Below, piece after piece: positions 24,577 through 34,899 of a stretch of DNA of 64,000 nt (the first letter of the stretch is position 1; each line of letters opens with the position of its first letter). The notes below the pieces were generated by a model. The model saw only the letters and a program-made list of their open reading frames with translations. It was not told the origin of the DNA and ran no database searches. Location: NCBI GenBank assembly GCA_034003325.1, contig JAVEYW010000013.1, positions 62,001 to 126,000 on the forward strand. The letters run 5' to 3'. The translations under genes were made by a program, and so were the position numbers. Source of the DNA: Desulfobacterales bacterium. GTDB lineage: Bacteria; Desulfobacterota; Desulfobacteria; Desulfobacterales; JAFDDL01.

Positions 24577-25107
24577 TTAAATTTTTTTCTTCTCGAACCA
24601 AAAGAATAAAGAGATCACCCCCACCCAAAAGAGCGGCGCAATGACCCACTTCGACAGACCGATCGTCTCCGGCATCCCGATCTTTCCGAAATCTTTCCAG
24701 GCAAGAACCGTTGATTTAAAAAAAGGATAAAGCTCCGCGAAAAGCGCGGCGCCGGCCACCATGCCGATTACCGCGAACAGCGCATGCCAGCGGCCCTCGC
24801 CCAGCGCGCCGATCGACGTGCCTGGGCAAAACCCCATGATCGCCCATCCGGCGCCGAAAAGTCCCCCTCCGATCACAATAGCGCCCACATTCATTGGCTT
24901 GTGGCTCAGTTTAATGAGCTGCAAATCGGACATCAGAAGAATACCGACCATGCCGACCATTATCGCCGAGAGCATGAATTTTAAAATCGTCATGTCCTTG
25001 AACAGCATGGCGCCGATCTGTTTGTCGAAGCGAAGGACCCGACCTTTTTGAAGCAAAAACCCGAACAAAACCCCTGTGATAAGACCCAGCCACTGATCAG
25101 TAGTCAT
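24577..25107 (-). CDS. YeeE/YedE family sulfur-compound transporter, second half of a split pair
   Basis: A 176-residue membrane protein with about four to five helices and the conserved motif GFCPGTSIGALGEGRW with its transport-pore cysteine. This resembles one half of the YeeE/YedE (TsuA-type thiosulfate transporter) fold. The start at 25107 is set by GGAGG upstream and by the ATGA overlap with the preceding gene; the frame is open to 25326 only as a shadow. Translation is coupled to the upstream half, and the two probably form one transporter in the inner membrane for thiosulfate or another sulfur species. Confidence 0.87.
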   Translation of the reverse strand: MTTDQWLGLITGVLFGFLLQKGRVLRFDKQIGAMLFKDMTILKFMLSAIMVGMVGILLMSDLQLIKLSHKPMNVGAIVIGGGLFGAGWAIMGFCPGTSIGALGEGRWHALFAVIGMVAGAALFAELYPFFKSTVLAWKDFGKIGMPETIGLSKWVIAPLFWVGVISLFFWFEKKKI

Positions 25108-25646
25108 GAGGACCTCCTTCGGTAAACGAGGTTGGCAACCAGAACGCCGATGCCGAAAAACATGACCAGAGCGACAAAGGAGCTGACCGATAATTGCATC
25201 ATGCCACTCAGACCATGCCCGCTCGGGCAGCCGTCCGCCAGGCGAGCCCCCACCATGGCGACTGCACCGCCGAGAAAAGCGGCAACCGCCCGTTTTCCGA
25301 TGGATGGGCCGAACCGCTCTTCCCAAGTAGGGGGGACAGGCTCAAATTTATAACTTTTATCTGACATGGAAGAAATGAATGCCCCCAGAAAAATGCCCAA
25401 TACCAGCATAAACTGCCAGTCGATCTTGATTTTCGTCTCCTGATAGTATTCGTTTGCAGCCACATGCTCGGCGGCAATCGCTTGTTGAAGCACACCGGCG
25501 GCTCGAACAAAGGTGGTTGAAGCCCCCAGGTAGCTGGTTTTCCCAAGCCACTGCGTGGTGGCATAGGCTGACGCAATCGCCAGAAGGCCCACAAGTGCCC
25601 CTGCCACATAGGGGCTCCATCCGCCATTCCTTGTTTGCTGACTCAT
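25104..25646 (-). CDS. YeeE/YedE family sulfur-compound transporter, first half of a split pair
   Basis: A 180-residue membrane protein with four or five hydrophobic segments and the conserved cysteine motif ADGCPSGHGLSG typical of YeeE/YedE transporters. AAAGGAG precedes the ATG. It overlaps the next gene by four bases (ATGA). In TsuA the two Cys-containing halves are fused; here they are separate, as in many anaerobes. A relation to the nearby redox genes is possible but unproven. Confidence 0.87.
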   Translation of the reverse strand: MSQQTRNGGWSPYVAGALVGLLAIASAYATTQWLGKTSYLGASTTFVRAAGVLQQAIAAEHVAANEYYQETKIKIDWQFMLVLGIFLGAFISSMSDKSYKFEPVPPTWEERFGPSIGKRAVAAFLGGAVAMVGARLADGCPSGHGLSGMMQLSVSSFVALVMFFGIGVLVANLVYRRRSS

Positions 25647-25994
25647 TCCGGAAATCTCCTTTCCATCTAATGTTTCATGCTGATTGAACAGGACCTGGCG
25701 CTCAACGGCGCCGAACCCATTCGCCCGCGGCCGATTCTGTTTTTATACCTTAAAATACATCAATTGACCAGCGGCCCGGTTTCCGGCTTTGCCGGATTAT
25801 ACCCTTTACCAGAAACATGCACGCTTTTGCATGTACATTCGCCAAAGCTGAAAGATGGCTTTTATGCATCCCAGCATCCCAGCATTCCAGCATCCGGCCT
25901 TGCCGGATTAGGCCATACGGCGCGGATCAAGTTAACTGCATCGGGTTTTTCCGGAATCGGTGTGTTTCTACACCGATAAGTGGCGTCCGACCGG
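25647..25994. other. Intergenic region with dispersed repeat
   Basis: About 350 bases upstream of the split transporter pair. It contains a TCCGGC-ttt-GCCGGA hairpin at 25782-25796 directly before repeat copy B (25802-25912). No gene seen. Confidence 0.5.
25802..25912 (+). repeat. Dispersed 111-bp intergenic repeat, copy B
   Basis: Same length and order of parts as the copy at 12283-12393: CCCTTTACCAGAAACATG, a hairpin of the ATGCACGC type, tandem CCCAGCATC units and a terminal TCCGGC/GCCGGA hairpin. About seven mismatches by hand. A second CCGG hairpin lies just upstream (25782-25796), so the unit is bracketed by two like hairpins. Confidence 0.8.
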
Positions 25995-26330
25995 TTACGC
26001 AATGTTACAGATCATGCTGTTTTTTGGTATAAATGTCTTGTACGGTAACCCGGAGTCTTTGGCGACGTATCCCGGCACGGCAATCCCCGAGTCGAACTGC
26101 GCATAGTTGACAAAAGTTCTGCCGTCAATACGCACCTTTATACCGGCAACCGCCTCTTTGAGCGGAATCACCGCATAAACATGATGATATTTTTCCTTTA
26201 TGTCAACGAACCCCATCTCATCGGCCTCCTTGCCGATATCGACTTCCATGTAGTGCCTGGAGTCTGTTATCAGGTGATTCTGAAACTTGTCTTTCATTCG
26301 GGTCAATACCTTGTCCAGTCTATTTTCCAT
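25995..26330 (-). CDS. Hypothetical small protein
   Basis: A 111-residue soluble protein of no family I recognise. The frame is open to 26420, but ATG 26330 is chosen because AAGGAGG stands eight bases upstream. It has a charged N-terminal helix (MENRLDKVLTRMKDKF) and a beta-rich remainder with many aromatic residues. Divergent from queD with 260 bases between. The good ribosome site and codon pattern support a real gene. Confidence 0.65.
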   Translation of the reverse strand: MENRLDKVLTRMKDKFQNHLITDSRHYMEVDIGKEADEMGFVDIKEKYHHVYAVIPLKEAVAGIKVRIDGRTFVNYAQFDSGIAVPGYVAKDSGLPYKTFIPKNSMICNIA

Positions 26331-26588
26331 GGTTATTTCCTCCTTATTTTCCGATGAGCTTACACCAGTGCTGTTCTTCTTTTTATGGTTAAAGAATATG
26401 ATCATCGCGTTAAAGTGCAACAGGGATTAAATCAGGAGATTATGATAGGGAAACCCCATTATTTTGATGGGCGCTTCGAATCGTTGTTTATAAATTGCCA
26501 TTGAGATTGCCCGATGGTACTGATGATAACGCCAATATTTTATATTGGGTTCATTTTAAAACGCCCTATGTGGCAAAAGGTATCGAAA

Positions 26589-26969
26589 ATGGCCGGCATA
26601 TATGAGGTATATATTAAAACGCATTTTTCCGCGGCCCATGCGCTGAAGGGATATTCCGGTGACTGTGCCCGTTTGCACGGGCATAATTGGATCATCGAGG
26701 TGTACGTTAAATGCAAAAAATTAGATGAAATCGGGATTGGTGTCGACTTCAGAGAGATTAAAACGGCGGTCAAGGAGGTGTTAACCGGCCTGGACCACTT
26801 CAATCTAAATGAATTGTCCGCTTTTCAAAACACCAATCCGACATCTGAAAACATAGCTTGTTTTTTGTACAATGAAATTGGCAACATGCTCAATAACGAC
26901 GCTGTTCAGGTTTCCAAAATAAGGGTTTGCGAAACCCCGAATGCCGGCGCGTTTTATTGGGAAGAATGA
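26589..26969 (+). CDS. queD: 6-carboxy-5,6,7,8-tetrahydropterin synthase (QueD/PTPS family)
   Basis: A 126-residue enzyme of the 6-pyruvoyl-tetrahydropterin-synthase fold, making the queuosine precursor 6-carboxytetrahydropterin. Zinc ligands are His17 (FSAAHAL), His30 and His32 (LHGH); Cys26 (GDCARLHGH) is the catalytic cysteine. LDHFNLNE and the closing CETPNAGAFYW also fit. The frame opens at 26514, but ATG 26589 with AAAGG upstream gives the normal family length. No queC or queE is adjacent, so a related pterin role cannot be excluded. Confidence 0.9.
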   Translation: MAGIYEVYIKTHFSAAHALKGYSGDCARLHGHNWIIEVYVKCKKLDEIGIGVDFREIKTAVKEVLTGLDHFNLNELSAFQNTNPTSENIACFLYNEIGNMLNNDAVQVSKIRVCETPNAGAFYWEE

Positions 26970-27330
26970 GTGCCGTAGATCCGCAATCTCTTCGAAAGGC
27001 TAAAGACCTATTGCCGGTAAGGATACAAGATTGAGCAGTTGACTGGAGAGTACGGCTGCCGCTCCCAAAAACCGCAGAAAAGGCATTTCGTTGTCCACCC
27101 GCGCCAGGTGGCGCACATTCCGAAAACAAACGGTTTCGAATTTTTAGGCCTTCGGCACCATGTTTCCCAATGGAAAAGATCCGTATCATCGAATGGATTA
27201 TTGACAAATGACGATATGCTCCATAGGAATGAGCCGCATGAGGTCCATCGGCAAGCGGGTAGCTTCTGTCTTGAAGGGTAATGGACCTTTTAAACCGGCG
27301 TTAATTTTTTTTATGGTTACGAGTGGATGG
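26970..27330. other. Intergenic region before bioA
   Basis: About 360 bases with no convincing gene. A BirA-type box was looked for and not seen. The bio operon promoter should lie here, but no clear -35/-10 pair stands out. Confidence 0.4.
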
Positions 27331-28635
27331 ATGAATAAGCGAGAGACTTTTTCCGACAACTGGCTAAAATTCGACCGGGAGCATATCTGGCACCCCTATA
27401 CTTCCGTAACGGACCCGCTGCCCGTGTATCCGGTGGTATCGGCCGATGGGGTTCGATTGACGCTTGCGGACGGCAGGCAACTCATTGACGGGATGAGCTC
27501 CTGGTGGGCGGCGATTCACGGCTATAACTGCCCGGAGCTGAATCGGGCGCTTTGTGACCAGGTAACATTAATGAGTCATGTGATGTTCGGCGGCATCACG
27601 CATCAGCCGGCCGTGGCGCTGGCGGCTTTGCTGACGCAGATGACGCCTGAGCCTTTGGAAAAGGTTTTTTTCTCCGATTCCGGTTCCGTGGGGGTAGAGG
27701 TCGCCATCAAAATGGCCATTCAATACTGGCATGCCATGGGACGCCCGGGCAAGCACCGGCTGTTGACGGTTCGATCCGGCTATCACGGAGACACCTTTGG
27801 CGCAATGGCCGTGTGTGATCCGGTAACCGGCATGCATGAGCTGTTTACCGGCGTGTTGCCGGTGCATTATTTTGCAGACGCTCCCCCATGTGGGTTTGAT
27901 GCGCCCTGGGACGAGGCGGACCTGGACGGGTTCAAGGCCCTGATTTCCGCGCACCATCACGAGATCGCGGCCGTTATTTTAGAGCCGCTGGTGCAGGGCG
28001 CCGGCGGCATGCGCTTTTATTCGCCGGTTTACCTTCAGCGGGTCCGGGCGCTTTGTGATGAGTATGACGTGTTGCTGATTCTGGATGAGATTGCCACCGG
28101 ATTCGGCAGGACCGGAAAACTCTTTGCCTGTGAGCATGCGGGGATTAACCCCGATATTATGTGTCTGGGAAAGGCGCTTACCGGTGGATACATGAGCCTT
28201 GCCGCCACCTTGACCACTCAGGAAGTGGCGGACGGCATTTGCGGCAATGCGCCGGGTGTCTTTATGCACGGTCCGACGTTTATGGGAAATCCTCTGGCCT
28301 GTGCCGTGGCAGCGGCCAGCATTGAAAAGCTGTTGAATTCGGATTGGCAAAGACGCGTGCTGAATATTGAAAAAGGGCTTTTGGCCGGTCTCATGCCCTG
28401 CAAGCGCCTGGCACAGGTAACGGATGTGCGGGTGCTGGGCGCCATCGGCGTGGTGGAGCTGAAGCAGCCCGTCCATATGGCCCGAATGCAAAAGCGGTTT
28501 GTGGACAAGGGGGTCTGGATTCGGCCTTTTGGTAAACTGGTTTACACGATGCCGCCCTACATCATTTCGGAAAAGGATCTGGAAACGGTGACGCGGGCGA
28601 TTTGCGAGGTGGTGACGGAAGCGGAAGTTGAATAA
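27331..28635 (+). CDS. bioA: Adenosylmethionine-8-amino-7-oxononanoate aminotransferase
   Basis: A 434-residue PLP enzyme converting KAPA to DAPA in biotin synthesis. The start of the mature family fits ATG 27331 ([11 protein letters not shown] near residue 15); the frame is open to 27208 without family similarity. Family signatures: [14 protein letters not shown] (about 53-66), [13 protein letters not shown] (about 252) and the PLP lysine Lys281 in LGKALTGG. It overlaps bioF by eight bases and heads bioAFDB. The ribosome site is weak. Confidence 0.95.
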   Translation: MNKRETFSDNWLKFDREHIWHPYTSVTDPLPVYPVVSADGVRLTLADGRQLIDGMSSWWAAIHGYNCPELNRALCDQVTLMSHVMFGGITHQPAVALAALLTQMTPEPLEKVFFSDSGSVGVEVAIKMAIQYWHAMGRPGKHRLLTVRSGYHGDTFGAMAVCDPVTGMHELFTGVLPVHYFADAPPCGFDAPWDEADLDGFKALISAHHHEIAAVILEPLVQGAGGMRFYSPVYLQRVRALCDEYDVLLILDEIATGFGRTGKLFACEHAGINPDIMCLGKALTGGYMSLAATLTTQEVADGICGNAPGVFMHGPTFMGNPLACAVAAASIEKLLNSDWQRRVLNIEKGLLAGLMPCKRLAQVTDVRVLGAIGVVELKQPVHMARMQKRFVDKGVWIRPFGKLVYTMPPYIISEKDLETVTRAICEVVTEAEVE

Positions 28636-29794
28636 ATTCGATTTTATCGACCATGCGCTTGAGGACCGGCACGCCCGGCATCTGTTTCGCAGGTTTCGCT
28701 CAATTGCGCCGGAAACAGGCCCGATGGTGTCCCTTGATGGTAAACTGGTGCTCAATTGCTGCTCCAATGACTATCTTGGGCTTTCTAAACATCCGTTGTT
28801 AAGGGAGCGAGCTGCCGAATTTATGGATAAATTCGGCGCCGGGGCAACGGCCTCAAGACATATTTGCGGCAACCTGAGCTGTTTTGACGGCATCGAAAAA
28901 AAACTGGCCGATCTTAAGGGCAGCCCTTCCGCGCTTATCATGAATGCGGGTTATCAGACGAATATCGCGCTTCTTTCCACGCTGGCGGACCGGGATTCGC
29001 TGATATTATCGGACTGGCTGAACCATAACAGCCTGATTCGGGGCGCGCTGCTGGCCCGGTGTCGCGTTGAGCGATTTCGTCATAACGATCTGGCGCATCT
29101 GGCGCAACTTTTGACGCAAAGCCGAAAAAAGGCGTATTCGCGGGTTTTGATTGTCACCGAATCCGTGTTCAGCATGGACGGGGACCGGTGCGATGTGGAT
29201 GCGTTGATCGAGCTGGCCAATGCGTTCAACGCCATTTTATATATGGATGAGGCGCATGCGACCGGTGTTTTCGGCGTGCGAGGCATGGGCCTTACGGCCG
29301 GGAAAAAGGTGGACGTGGTCATGGGCACCTTCAGCAAGGGGTGCGGGGCTTACGGGGCGTATGTGACCTGTTCGGAAAAAATTCGCGACTATCTGATCAA
29401 CTGCTGTCATGGGCTTATTTTTACCACGGCCTTGCCGCCCGCGGTTTTGGGAAGCATCGATGCCGCGCTGGACCTGGTGCCGCAAATGGATGCCGAGCGC
29501 GCGCAGCTTTCCGCGCATGCGGATTATCTTCGCAACGCTCTGCTGAAAATGGGCTGGCAGACGGGAGCGTCCACTACTCAGATCGTGCCGGTGGTGATCG
29601 GGGGAGAAGAAGAAACCATGGCCTTATCGGCCTTTCTGGAAAATAGGGGCATTATGGCCACCGGCATTCGGCCGCCCACGGTTGAAGCCGGGCAATCCCG
29701 CATTCGGCTCACGCTGACCGCGTTGCACACCCGGCAGCAGGCGCAACAGGTCATCGATGCGTTTAAGGCCTGGAGCGAGCAGCATGGCAGGTAA
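28628..29794 (+). CDS. bioF: 8-amino-7-oxononanoate synthase
   Basis: A 388-residue alpha-oxoamine synthase joining pimeloyl thioester and alanine. Signatures: [10 protein letters not shown] (about 43), [10 protein letters not shown] (about 74), [10 protein letters not shown] (about 206) and PLP Lys237 in [11 protein letters not shown]. The start is a TTG at 28628 with GGAAG upstream, overlapping the bioA stop; bioD then overlaps its 3' end, so translation is coupled along the operon. Complete. Confidence 0.95.
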   Translation: MNKFDFIDHALEDRHARHLFRRFRSIAPETGPMVSLDGKLVLNCCSNDYLGLSKHPLLRERAAEFMDKFGAGATASRHICGNLSCFDGIEKKLADLKGSPSALIMNAGYQTNIALLSTLADRDSLILSDWLNHNSLIRGALLARCRVERFRHNDLAHLAQLLTQSRKKAYSRVLIVTESVFSMDGDRCDVDALIELANAFNAILYMDEAHATGVFGVRGMGLTAGKKVDVVMGTFSKGCGAYGAYVTCSEKIRDYLINCCHGLIFTTALPPAVLGSIDAALDLVPQMDAERAQLSAHADYLRNALLKMGWQTGASTTQIVPVVIGGEEETMALSAFLENRGIMATGIRPPTVEAGQSRIRLTLTALHTRQQAQQVIDAFKAWSEQHGR

Positions 29795-30455
29795 TTTCCC
29801 GGACACGATTTTTGTTGCAGGCACGGATACGGCGGTTGGTAAAACGGTTGTCTCCGCGTTGCTGGTTGCGGGACTTCGCGCGGAATACTGGAAGCCGGTG
29901 CAAAGCGGCGCCGAAGCGGGCACGGATACGGAGTGGATACGATCCAAAACGGGCTTGCCGAACACGTTTTTTCACCCGGAGGTATACGTGCTTTCGCCAT
30001 TTCTTTCTCCCCATGCGGCGGCCTCCCGGGAAGGCGTTCGCATTGATCTGGCTGCCATTCAATTGCCCGAACGCCGCCTGGCCAATCACCTGATTATTGA
30101 GGGTGCCGGCGGCATCATGGTGCCGCTGAACGAAAAAGAGACCATGGCGGATCTCATTCATCAGCTTCGTGCACCGGTGCTGCTGGTGGCCCGAAGCACG
30201 CTGGGCACCATCAATCATACCTTATTGTCCCTGGAGAAATTGAGAAGCATCAAAGCCAACATTCTCGGTGTCGTCATGAATGGGCCAATCAACCCGGATA
30301 ACCGGGCCGCCATCGAATCGTTCGGCCATATTCGGGTGATCACAGAAATTCCGCCCATGGCTGTTATCACCGGGAAAAGCCTTTTGGACACGTTCAACCG
30401 TTGCTTTGATTTGAAGCGGGCTGCGGCCGCAAGACAGGGGGATGAATGGATTTAA
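29784..30455 (+). CDS. bioD: Dethiobiotin synthetase
   Basis: A 223-residue ATPase-like ligase closing the ureido ring of dethiobiotin. The P-loop GTDTAVGKT is at residues 13-21; KPVQSG and [10 protein letters not shown] are the other typical elements. The start is ATG 29784, with GGAG upstream, inside the last codons of bioF; the frame is open 27 bases further without support. It overlaps bioB by ten bases. Confidence 0.95.
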   Translation: MAGNFPDTIFVAGTDTAVGKTVVSALLVAGLRAEYWKPVQSGAEAGTDTEWIRSKTGLPNTFFHPEVYVLSPFLSPHAAASREGVRIDLAAIQLPERRLANHLIIEGAGGIMVPLNEKETMADLIHQLRAPVLLVARSTLGTINHTLLSLEKLRSIKANILGVVMNGPINPDNRAAIESFGHIRVITEIPPMAVITGKSLLDTFNRCFDLKRAAAARQGDEWI

Positions 30456-31450
30456 AACAAATTATCGCATTGGCTGAGAATAGGATCGACGGGGAAACCC
30501 CCGACCTGAAGACCTTGCGCGCCATTGCCCGCTTTCCCGAAGAAAAGGTATTTCACCTTATGGCAGGGGCGGATCTGTTGCGGGCGCATTTTTTCGGCAA
30601 CACGGTGCATCTTTGCACCATCTGCAATGCCAAGTCCGGCCGATGCAGCGAAGATTGCCGGTTTTGCGCGCAATCGGCCCATTACTGCACGGATGCCCCG
30701 GTCTATCCGTTGCTGGAAAGGCGCAAACTGGTTGAAGTGGGAACACGCGCTGCCGATTCTCCTATCCATCGCTATTCCATTGTCACCACAGGCAGAAGCC
30801 TTGCAACATCCGAGGTGAAGGAAGTCGCCGCCGCGCTTTCGGCAGTGGGAAAGGCGGGAATCGAAACCTGCGCATCGCTGGGGATTTTAACTTCGCAGGA
30901 TTTTGAAATTTTGAAAGCCGCCGGGGTAGGGCGCTACCATCACAATCTGGAAACCGCGGAAAGTCATTTTGATAATACATGTACCACGCATCGCTATGCG
31001 GATCGCGTGGCCACGGTTCGGGCTGCCAAGGCGGCCGGGCTGACGGTGTGCAGCGGCGGCATCTTCGGGATCGGCGAAACCGATGACCAGGTGCTGGAAT
31101 TGGCCCTCGCGTTGCGCGACCTTAATGTCGATGCGGTGCCGCTGAATTTCCTGGTGGCGATTCCGGGGACGCCCTTTGAGAAGTCCGTGGGTTTGACGCC
31201 GTTGCGCTGTTTGAAAATCATCGCTTTGTTTCGGTTTGTGCTGCCCGATAAGCAGATTCTGATTTGCGGCGGCAGGGAAGCCAATTTAAGAGAACTTCAT
31301 CCCCTCGTGTTTTATGCCGGCGCCAGCGGTATCATGACGGGAAATTACCTGACTGCCGCCGGCCGCACCGTGGAAAGCGATTTGGTGCTTTTGAAACAGT
31401 TGGGAATGGTGGTGAAAGAAAGGTGCGGCTCAGGTTTGACGACTTCATAA
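30446..31450 (+). CDS. bioB: Biotin synthase
   Basis: A 334-residue radical SAM enzyme inserting sulfur into dethiobiotin. The [4Fe-4S] cysteines are Cys67, Cys71 and Cys74 in [28 protein letters not shown] and [10 protein letters not shown] follow in family order. It is the last gene of bioAFDB, overlapping bioD by ten bases. Complete; the overlaps throughout the operon suggest one transcript with coupled translation. Confidence 0.96.
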   Translation: MDLKQIIALAENRIDGETPDLKTLRAIARFPEEKVFHLMAGADLLRAHFFGNTVHLCTICNAKSGRCSEDCRFCAQSAHYCTDAPVYPLLERRKLVEVGTRAADSPIHRYSIVTTGRSLATSEVKEVAAALSAVGKAGIETCASLGILTSQDFEILKAAGVGRYHHNLETAESHFDNTCTTHRYADRVATVRAAKAAGLTVCSGGIFGIGETDDQVLELALALRDLNVDAVPLNFLVAIPGTPFEKSVGLTPLRCLKIIALFRFVLPDKQILICGGREANLRELHPLVFYAGASGIMTGNYLTAAGRTVESDLVLLKQLGMVVKERCGSGLTTS

Positions 31451-31541
31451 AAAAGAAATTTTTAGCGCGAAACCCGCCAAGAACGCCCAGAAGGAGCCAT
31501 AGAGCAGCGCTGCAATTGTTGCGATCTTGCGTGAGATCCGG

Positions 31542-32015
31542 TTATCGTTCCTTCGGCGGCGTGGAAGGGGTGTCACAGGCCCGATAACCACCATATACCA
31601 GATTCTCAAAATTATCGATTTCGATCTGTTGTTTCGAAAGCATCTGTTTAACAACATCAGCCAGGGTTACGATACCCACTAATTCGCTATGGTCAAAAAT
31701 CGGCAGGTGACGAGAATCCCTGGCGACCATTAGCGACAAACAATGGTCCAGCGTGTCTTCAGGTGTCGCGCAGGTAAGGTTCGTCGTCATCAACTCGCCA
31801 ACGAGGATATTATAAGAGGATTTTCCCTTAAGGATCACTTTCCGACAATAATCGCGCTCCGTGATAATGCCGATGACCTTGCAATCGTCAATGACCATCA
31901 AGGCACCGATGTTTTTTTCCGCCATCAATTCCAGCGCTTTGTAAACGGTTTCGCCGGATGAAATAGACCATACGTCATGGCCTTTTTCCGCCAACAGGCT
32001 TTTTATGGTTTTCAT
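31542..32015 (-). CDS. Two-CBS-domain protein
   Basis: A 157-residue protein of two CBS domains (about 10-62 and 75-130), recognisable from IGALMVIDDCKVIGIITERDY and the parallel RHLPIFDHSELVGIVTLADVV. Such small proteins bind adenine nucleotides and regulate partner enzymes. AGAGG stands upstream of the ATG. It is convergent with bioB and precedes, on the same strand, the gap before adenine deaminase. The C-terminal 20 residues are unstructured (Pro/Thr-rich). The target is unknown. Confidence 0.88.
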   Translation of the reverse strand: MKTIKSLLAEKGHDVWSISSGETVYKALELMAEKNIGALMVIDDCKVIGIITERDYCRKVILKGKSSYNILVGELMTTNLTCATPEDTLDHCLSLMVARDSRHLPIFDHSELVGIVTLADVVKQMLSKQQIEIDNFENLVYGGYRACDTPSTPPKER

Positions 32016-32143
32016 TTCTGTCGCCTCTTTATTAAATCGTATGAAATCTCAATGGATTAAAATTATACTAACCTTTTGGGATGATTTTAAGTTATTAACT
32101 ACCATTCCGAAATTATTTTTACAATGTCTGTTCTTCGCTGCTG

Positions 32144-33928
32144 TCAGACTTCCACGAACAAACCGGTGAGGTTGCCGTCTTTAAGATTCACCAAGCCTTC
32201 ATCGCAAATTTTGAGATAGGGAATCGCAGCGCCGGTCAGGGTGTTCAGGGACAACAGCGGGTCCGGAAAGGAAACCCCCAGGCCGATTGTCCGTTCATTA
32301 ATGGCCTTGATATTGGCGGCGATTTCCGCCATAGGCGCTTCCGACAGGAGGCCGAATACCGGCAACGCCAGTTGAGAAATAATTTGCCCGTTAGCGCACA
32401 ACACGGCGCCGCCCTGCAACTGCGCAACGCTGTTGACGGCCAGGGCCATATCCGATTCATCCACCCCCACCACAATGATATCGGAAGCGTCCCACGTGGC
32501 GCTGCAGGCAAATGCGCCGGTTTTAAGACCGAATCCCAGAATGAGCCCGGTAAATAGTTGGCCCGGTGTATGGGTTCTGTCGATGGCGGCGATTTTCAAT
32601 AGGTTTTGATCGGCTGAAATTTCGATTGCCCCATTTGTTACGGGAAGGCTCATGATCTTTTCCGCCGTCACCAGGTCCGTCACCATTTCGATGACGCGAA
32701 CGCTTGCAACCGCCTTGCTTGAAAAGGGCGCTTGAATGATAAAATCAGCAGGTGTTAGCGCTTTAGGCAATGCAATACTATGTTTGCTTTGGTGAGAGTA
32801 GGGATGCTTTCTCGGCGCAACGGTTAATTGGCCGTTTCGGGCGACTACCTTTCCGCAACTGATGACGAGTTCCGGTGAAAAAGTGCTTGGATTGGGTAAT
32901 ATCAGCATATCGGCGTACCTGCCGGGCGCGATACCGCCGACCAGATGCTCGATGGAAAAATGCGTTGCTACGTTGAGCGTAACCATTTGAACGGCCGTGA
33001 TGGGATCAATGCCATACCCCACCGCCTGCTGCACGACATGTTCCATGTATCCTTTTTCAATCAATTCGCCTGGCGCGATGCTGTCGGTGCAAAGAATCAA
33101 CCGGCGTAGATCGACATTCCTGTCTTTTATTTCCGCGATGGCGTTTAAATCCCGTCGAATGCTTCCCTCTCTGGCCATCACATAAAAGCCCAGCCGCAAC
33201 CGTTCCAGCACTTCTTCCGCGCTGATGGGTTCGTGGCACGAGGTGATGCCGCAGGCGGCATAGGCCGATAGCTTGTGGTGCCGGGCGCCTGCGGAATGTC
33301 CTTCGAGAACCTTGCCTTGTTGCAGTGTTTGTTCAAGTGCCGGAAGATACACCTCGGGAGACTGCAACACGGCCTGCCAGTACGATTCGCCGAGACCCAG
33401 AACATCATCTCTGTCCAGCAAGGTTTGCAAATCTTCGGGTCGGATTCCCTTCGTTTTTTCGGAAATGGACACCATGGCCGGCGCAGTGGCATAAATTTTG
33501 ACCGGCTGATGTTGCAACGACGCTAAAAAGTCCAGCACACCGGCAACACCGCTGACCGGGTAAGGTTCCATGACCTCGGTAATAAGGGTGGTGGTGCCGC
33601 CCGGAATCGCATGTCTCAAAAATTCGTCAATGCCATACATAAAGGCCAGATGGGTGTGCCCGTCAATGTAGCCCGGTACGAGCGTCTTCCCTGCGGCATC
33701 GATGCAGTGTGTGGCTGGGCCGATCAGCTTCTCAGGCGCCTCTCCCACATAGGCGATGAAATCGCCTTTTACGCCGACCGCGTGGTTTTCCAGAATCTCC
33801 GCCGTATAGACATTCATGAGGCTCGCGTTCGTGATAACCAGATCGGCCGCCAGCTTTCCCATCGCGACATTCATCAGTAATCGGGAGTTTCGGTTTTTGA
33901 CCGCATTGAGGGGGCCAAAGCCATTCAT
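32144..33928 (-). CDS. ade: Adenine deaminase
   Basis: A 594-residue amidohydrolase of the adenine deaminase (AdeC) type, converting adenine to hypoxanthine. Metal-binding PGYIDGHTHL lies near residue 68, with later conserved EGHSAG, CHEPIS and CTDSIAPGEL elements and the family-specific C-terminal domain. ATG 33928 is chosen because AAAGGAG stands upstream; the frame is open to 34006 without similarity. Divergent from an MBL-fold enzyme gene. It functions in cytoplasmic purine salvage. Confidence 0.92.
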   Translation of the reverse strand: MNGFGPLNAVKNRNSRLLMNVAMGKLAADLVITNASLMNVYTAEILENHAVGVKGDFIAYVGEAPEKLIGPATHCIDAAGKTLVPGYIDGHTHLAFMYGIDEFLRHAIPGGTTTLITEVMEPYPVSGVAGVLDFLASLQHQPVKIYATAPAMVSISEKTKGIRPEDLQTLLDRDDVLGLGESYWQAVLQSPEVYLPALEQTLQQGKVLEGHSAGARHHKLSAYAACGITSCHEPISAEEVLERLRLGFYVMAREGSIRRDLNAIAEIKDRNVDLRRLILCTDSIAPGELIEKGYMEHVVQQAVGYGIDPITAVQMVTLNVATHFSIEHLVGGIAPGRYADMLILPNPSTFSPELVISCGKVVARNGQLTVAPRKHPYSHQSKHSIALPKALTPADFIIQAPFSSKAVASVRVIEMVTDLVTAEKIMSLPVTNGAIEISADQNLLKIAAIDRTHTPGQLFTGLILGFGLKTGAFACSATWDASDIIVVGVDESDMALAVNSVAQLQGGAVLCANGQIISQLALPVFGLLSEAPMAEIAANIKAINERTIGLGVSFPDPLLSLNTLTGAAIPYLKICDEGLVNLKDGNLTGLFVEV

Positions 33929-34152
33929 GCAGCGGCTCCTTTCATGTTTTATCAGACCCGCGAATGCCGGGCTGGAATGGTTGACAAATCGCTTTCTTTT
34001 GTTCATTCAATATATAGGGTCAGCGGTTATATGAAAAGTAATTTGTGTGTCATGAAACTGAAAAAGGGTATATTCGCTGACGAGGCGTTTACTTGAAACT
34101 AGCGGCTATGAACCAGCGGCTTTTCAGCAAAGCGGGCATAAGGATTTGAAAA

Positions 34153-34899
34153 ATGACTCAATATAAAATTCATCCCCTTGTCATGGGAACCAAGGTGTTT
34201 GATAAAAGCATGATGACCTACCAATACGGAAACGGTCAACTGTATACAATTCCGATTTACTGCTGGTATATTGAGGGCGGTGACCAAAAAATTCTTGTGG
34301 ATACCGGGGAAATGAACCCGATTCAGTCCGCGGAAAGGCAAAAAGCCGTCGGAGGTCAAATTTATACCTTTGAGCAGGGTCTGGCGCGTTGGCACCTTTC
34401 GCCGAAGGATATTGATCTGATTATTCATACCCACCTTCACAATGATCATTGTGAAAATGACTATAAATGCGAAAATGCAAAATTTATCGTACATGAAAAA
34501 GAACTTGAGACCATACACAATCCGCACCCGTTGGATTATCGCTACCTGGTGGACTTTATCGAAGATGTTGAAGATAACGGCCAGATTGTAACCGTTCACG
34601 GCGATACCCAGATACTACCGGGAATCACTTGCGTGCATACGCCGGTTCATACCGCGGGCGGCCTGTCCGTCTTTATTGACACCCCGTCCGGCAAGGCGGT
34701 TATTACCGGCTTTTGTGTTATCAACGAAAATTTTGACCCGCCCGTTGAAATCAAGGCCATGGAGATGGACGTGATCCCGCCGGGAACCCATGTCAACGTC
34801 TATGAGGCTTATGATATCATGCTGAAAATAAAAGAAGCGGCGGATATTTTGCTGCCGCTTCACGAGCCCGCGTTTGCGTCGGTGGATACGATCCCTTAA
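34153..34899 (+). CDS. Metallo-beta-lactamase-fold hydrolase, N-acyl-homoserine-lactonase-like family
   Basis: A 248-residue zinc hydrolase with the motif H94-x-H96-x-D98-H99 (THLHNDH), followed by conserved His at HTPVHTAGG and the closing LPLHEP. The overall layout resembles the AHL-lactonase-like branch of the family. Whether it opens acyl-homoserine lactones or another ester or lactone cannot be told from sequence. It is divergent from the adenine deaminase gene. A repeat copy begins directly after its stop codon. Confidence 0.85.
   Translation: MTQYKIHPLVMGTKVFDKSMMTYQYGNGQLYTIPIYCWYIEGGDQKILVDTGEMNPIQSAERQKAVGGQIYTFEQGLARWHLSPKDIDLIIHTHLHNDHCENDYKCENAKFIVHEKELETIHNPHPLDYRYLVDFIEDVEDNGQIVTVHGDTQILPGITCVHTPVHTAGGLSVFIDTPSGKAVITGFCVINENFDPPVEIKAMEMDVIPPGTHVNVYEAYDIMLKIKEAADILLPLHEPAFASVDTIP

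Noticed and set aside
26970-27330. BirA operator before bioA
   Set aside because: No TTGTAAACC/GGTTTACAA-like inverted repeat was found.
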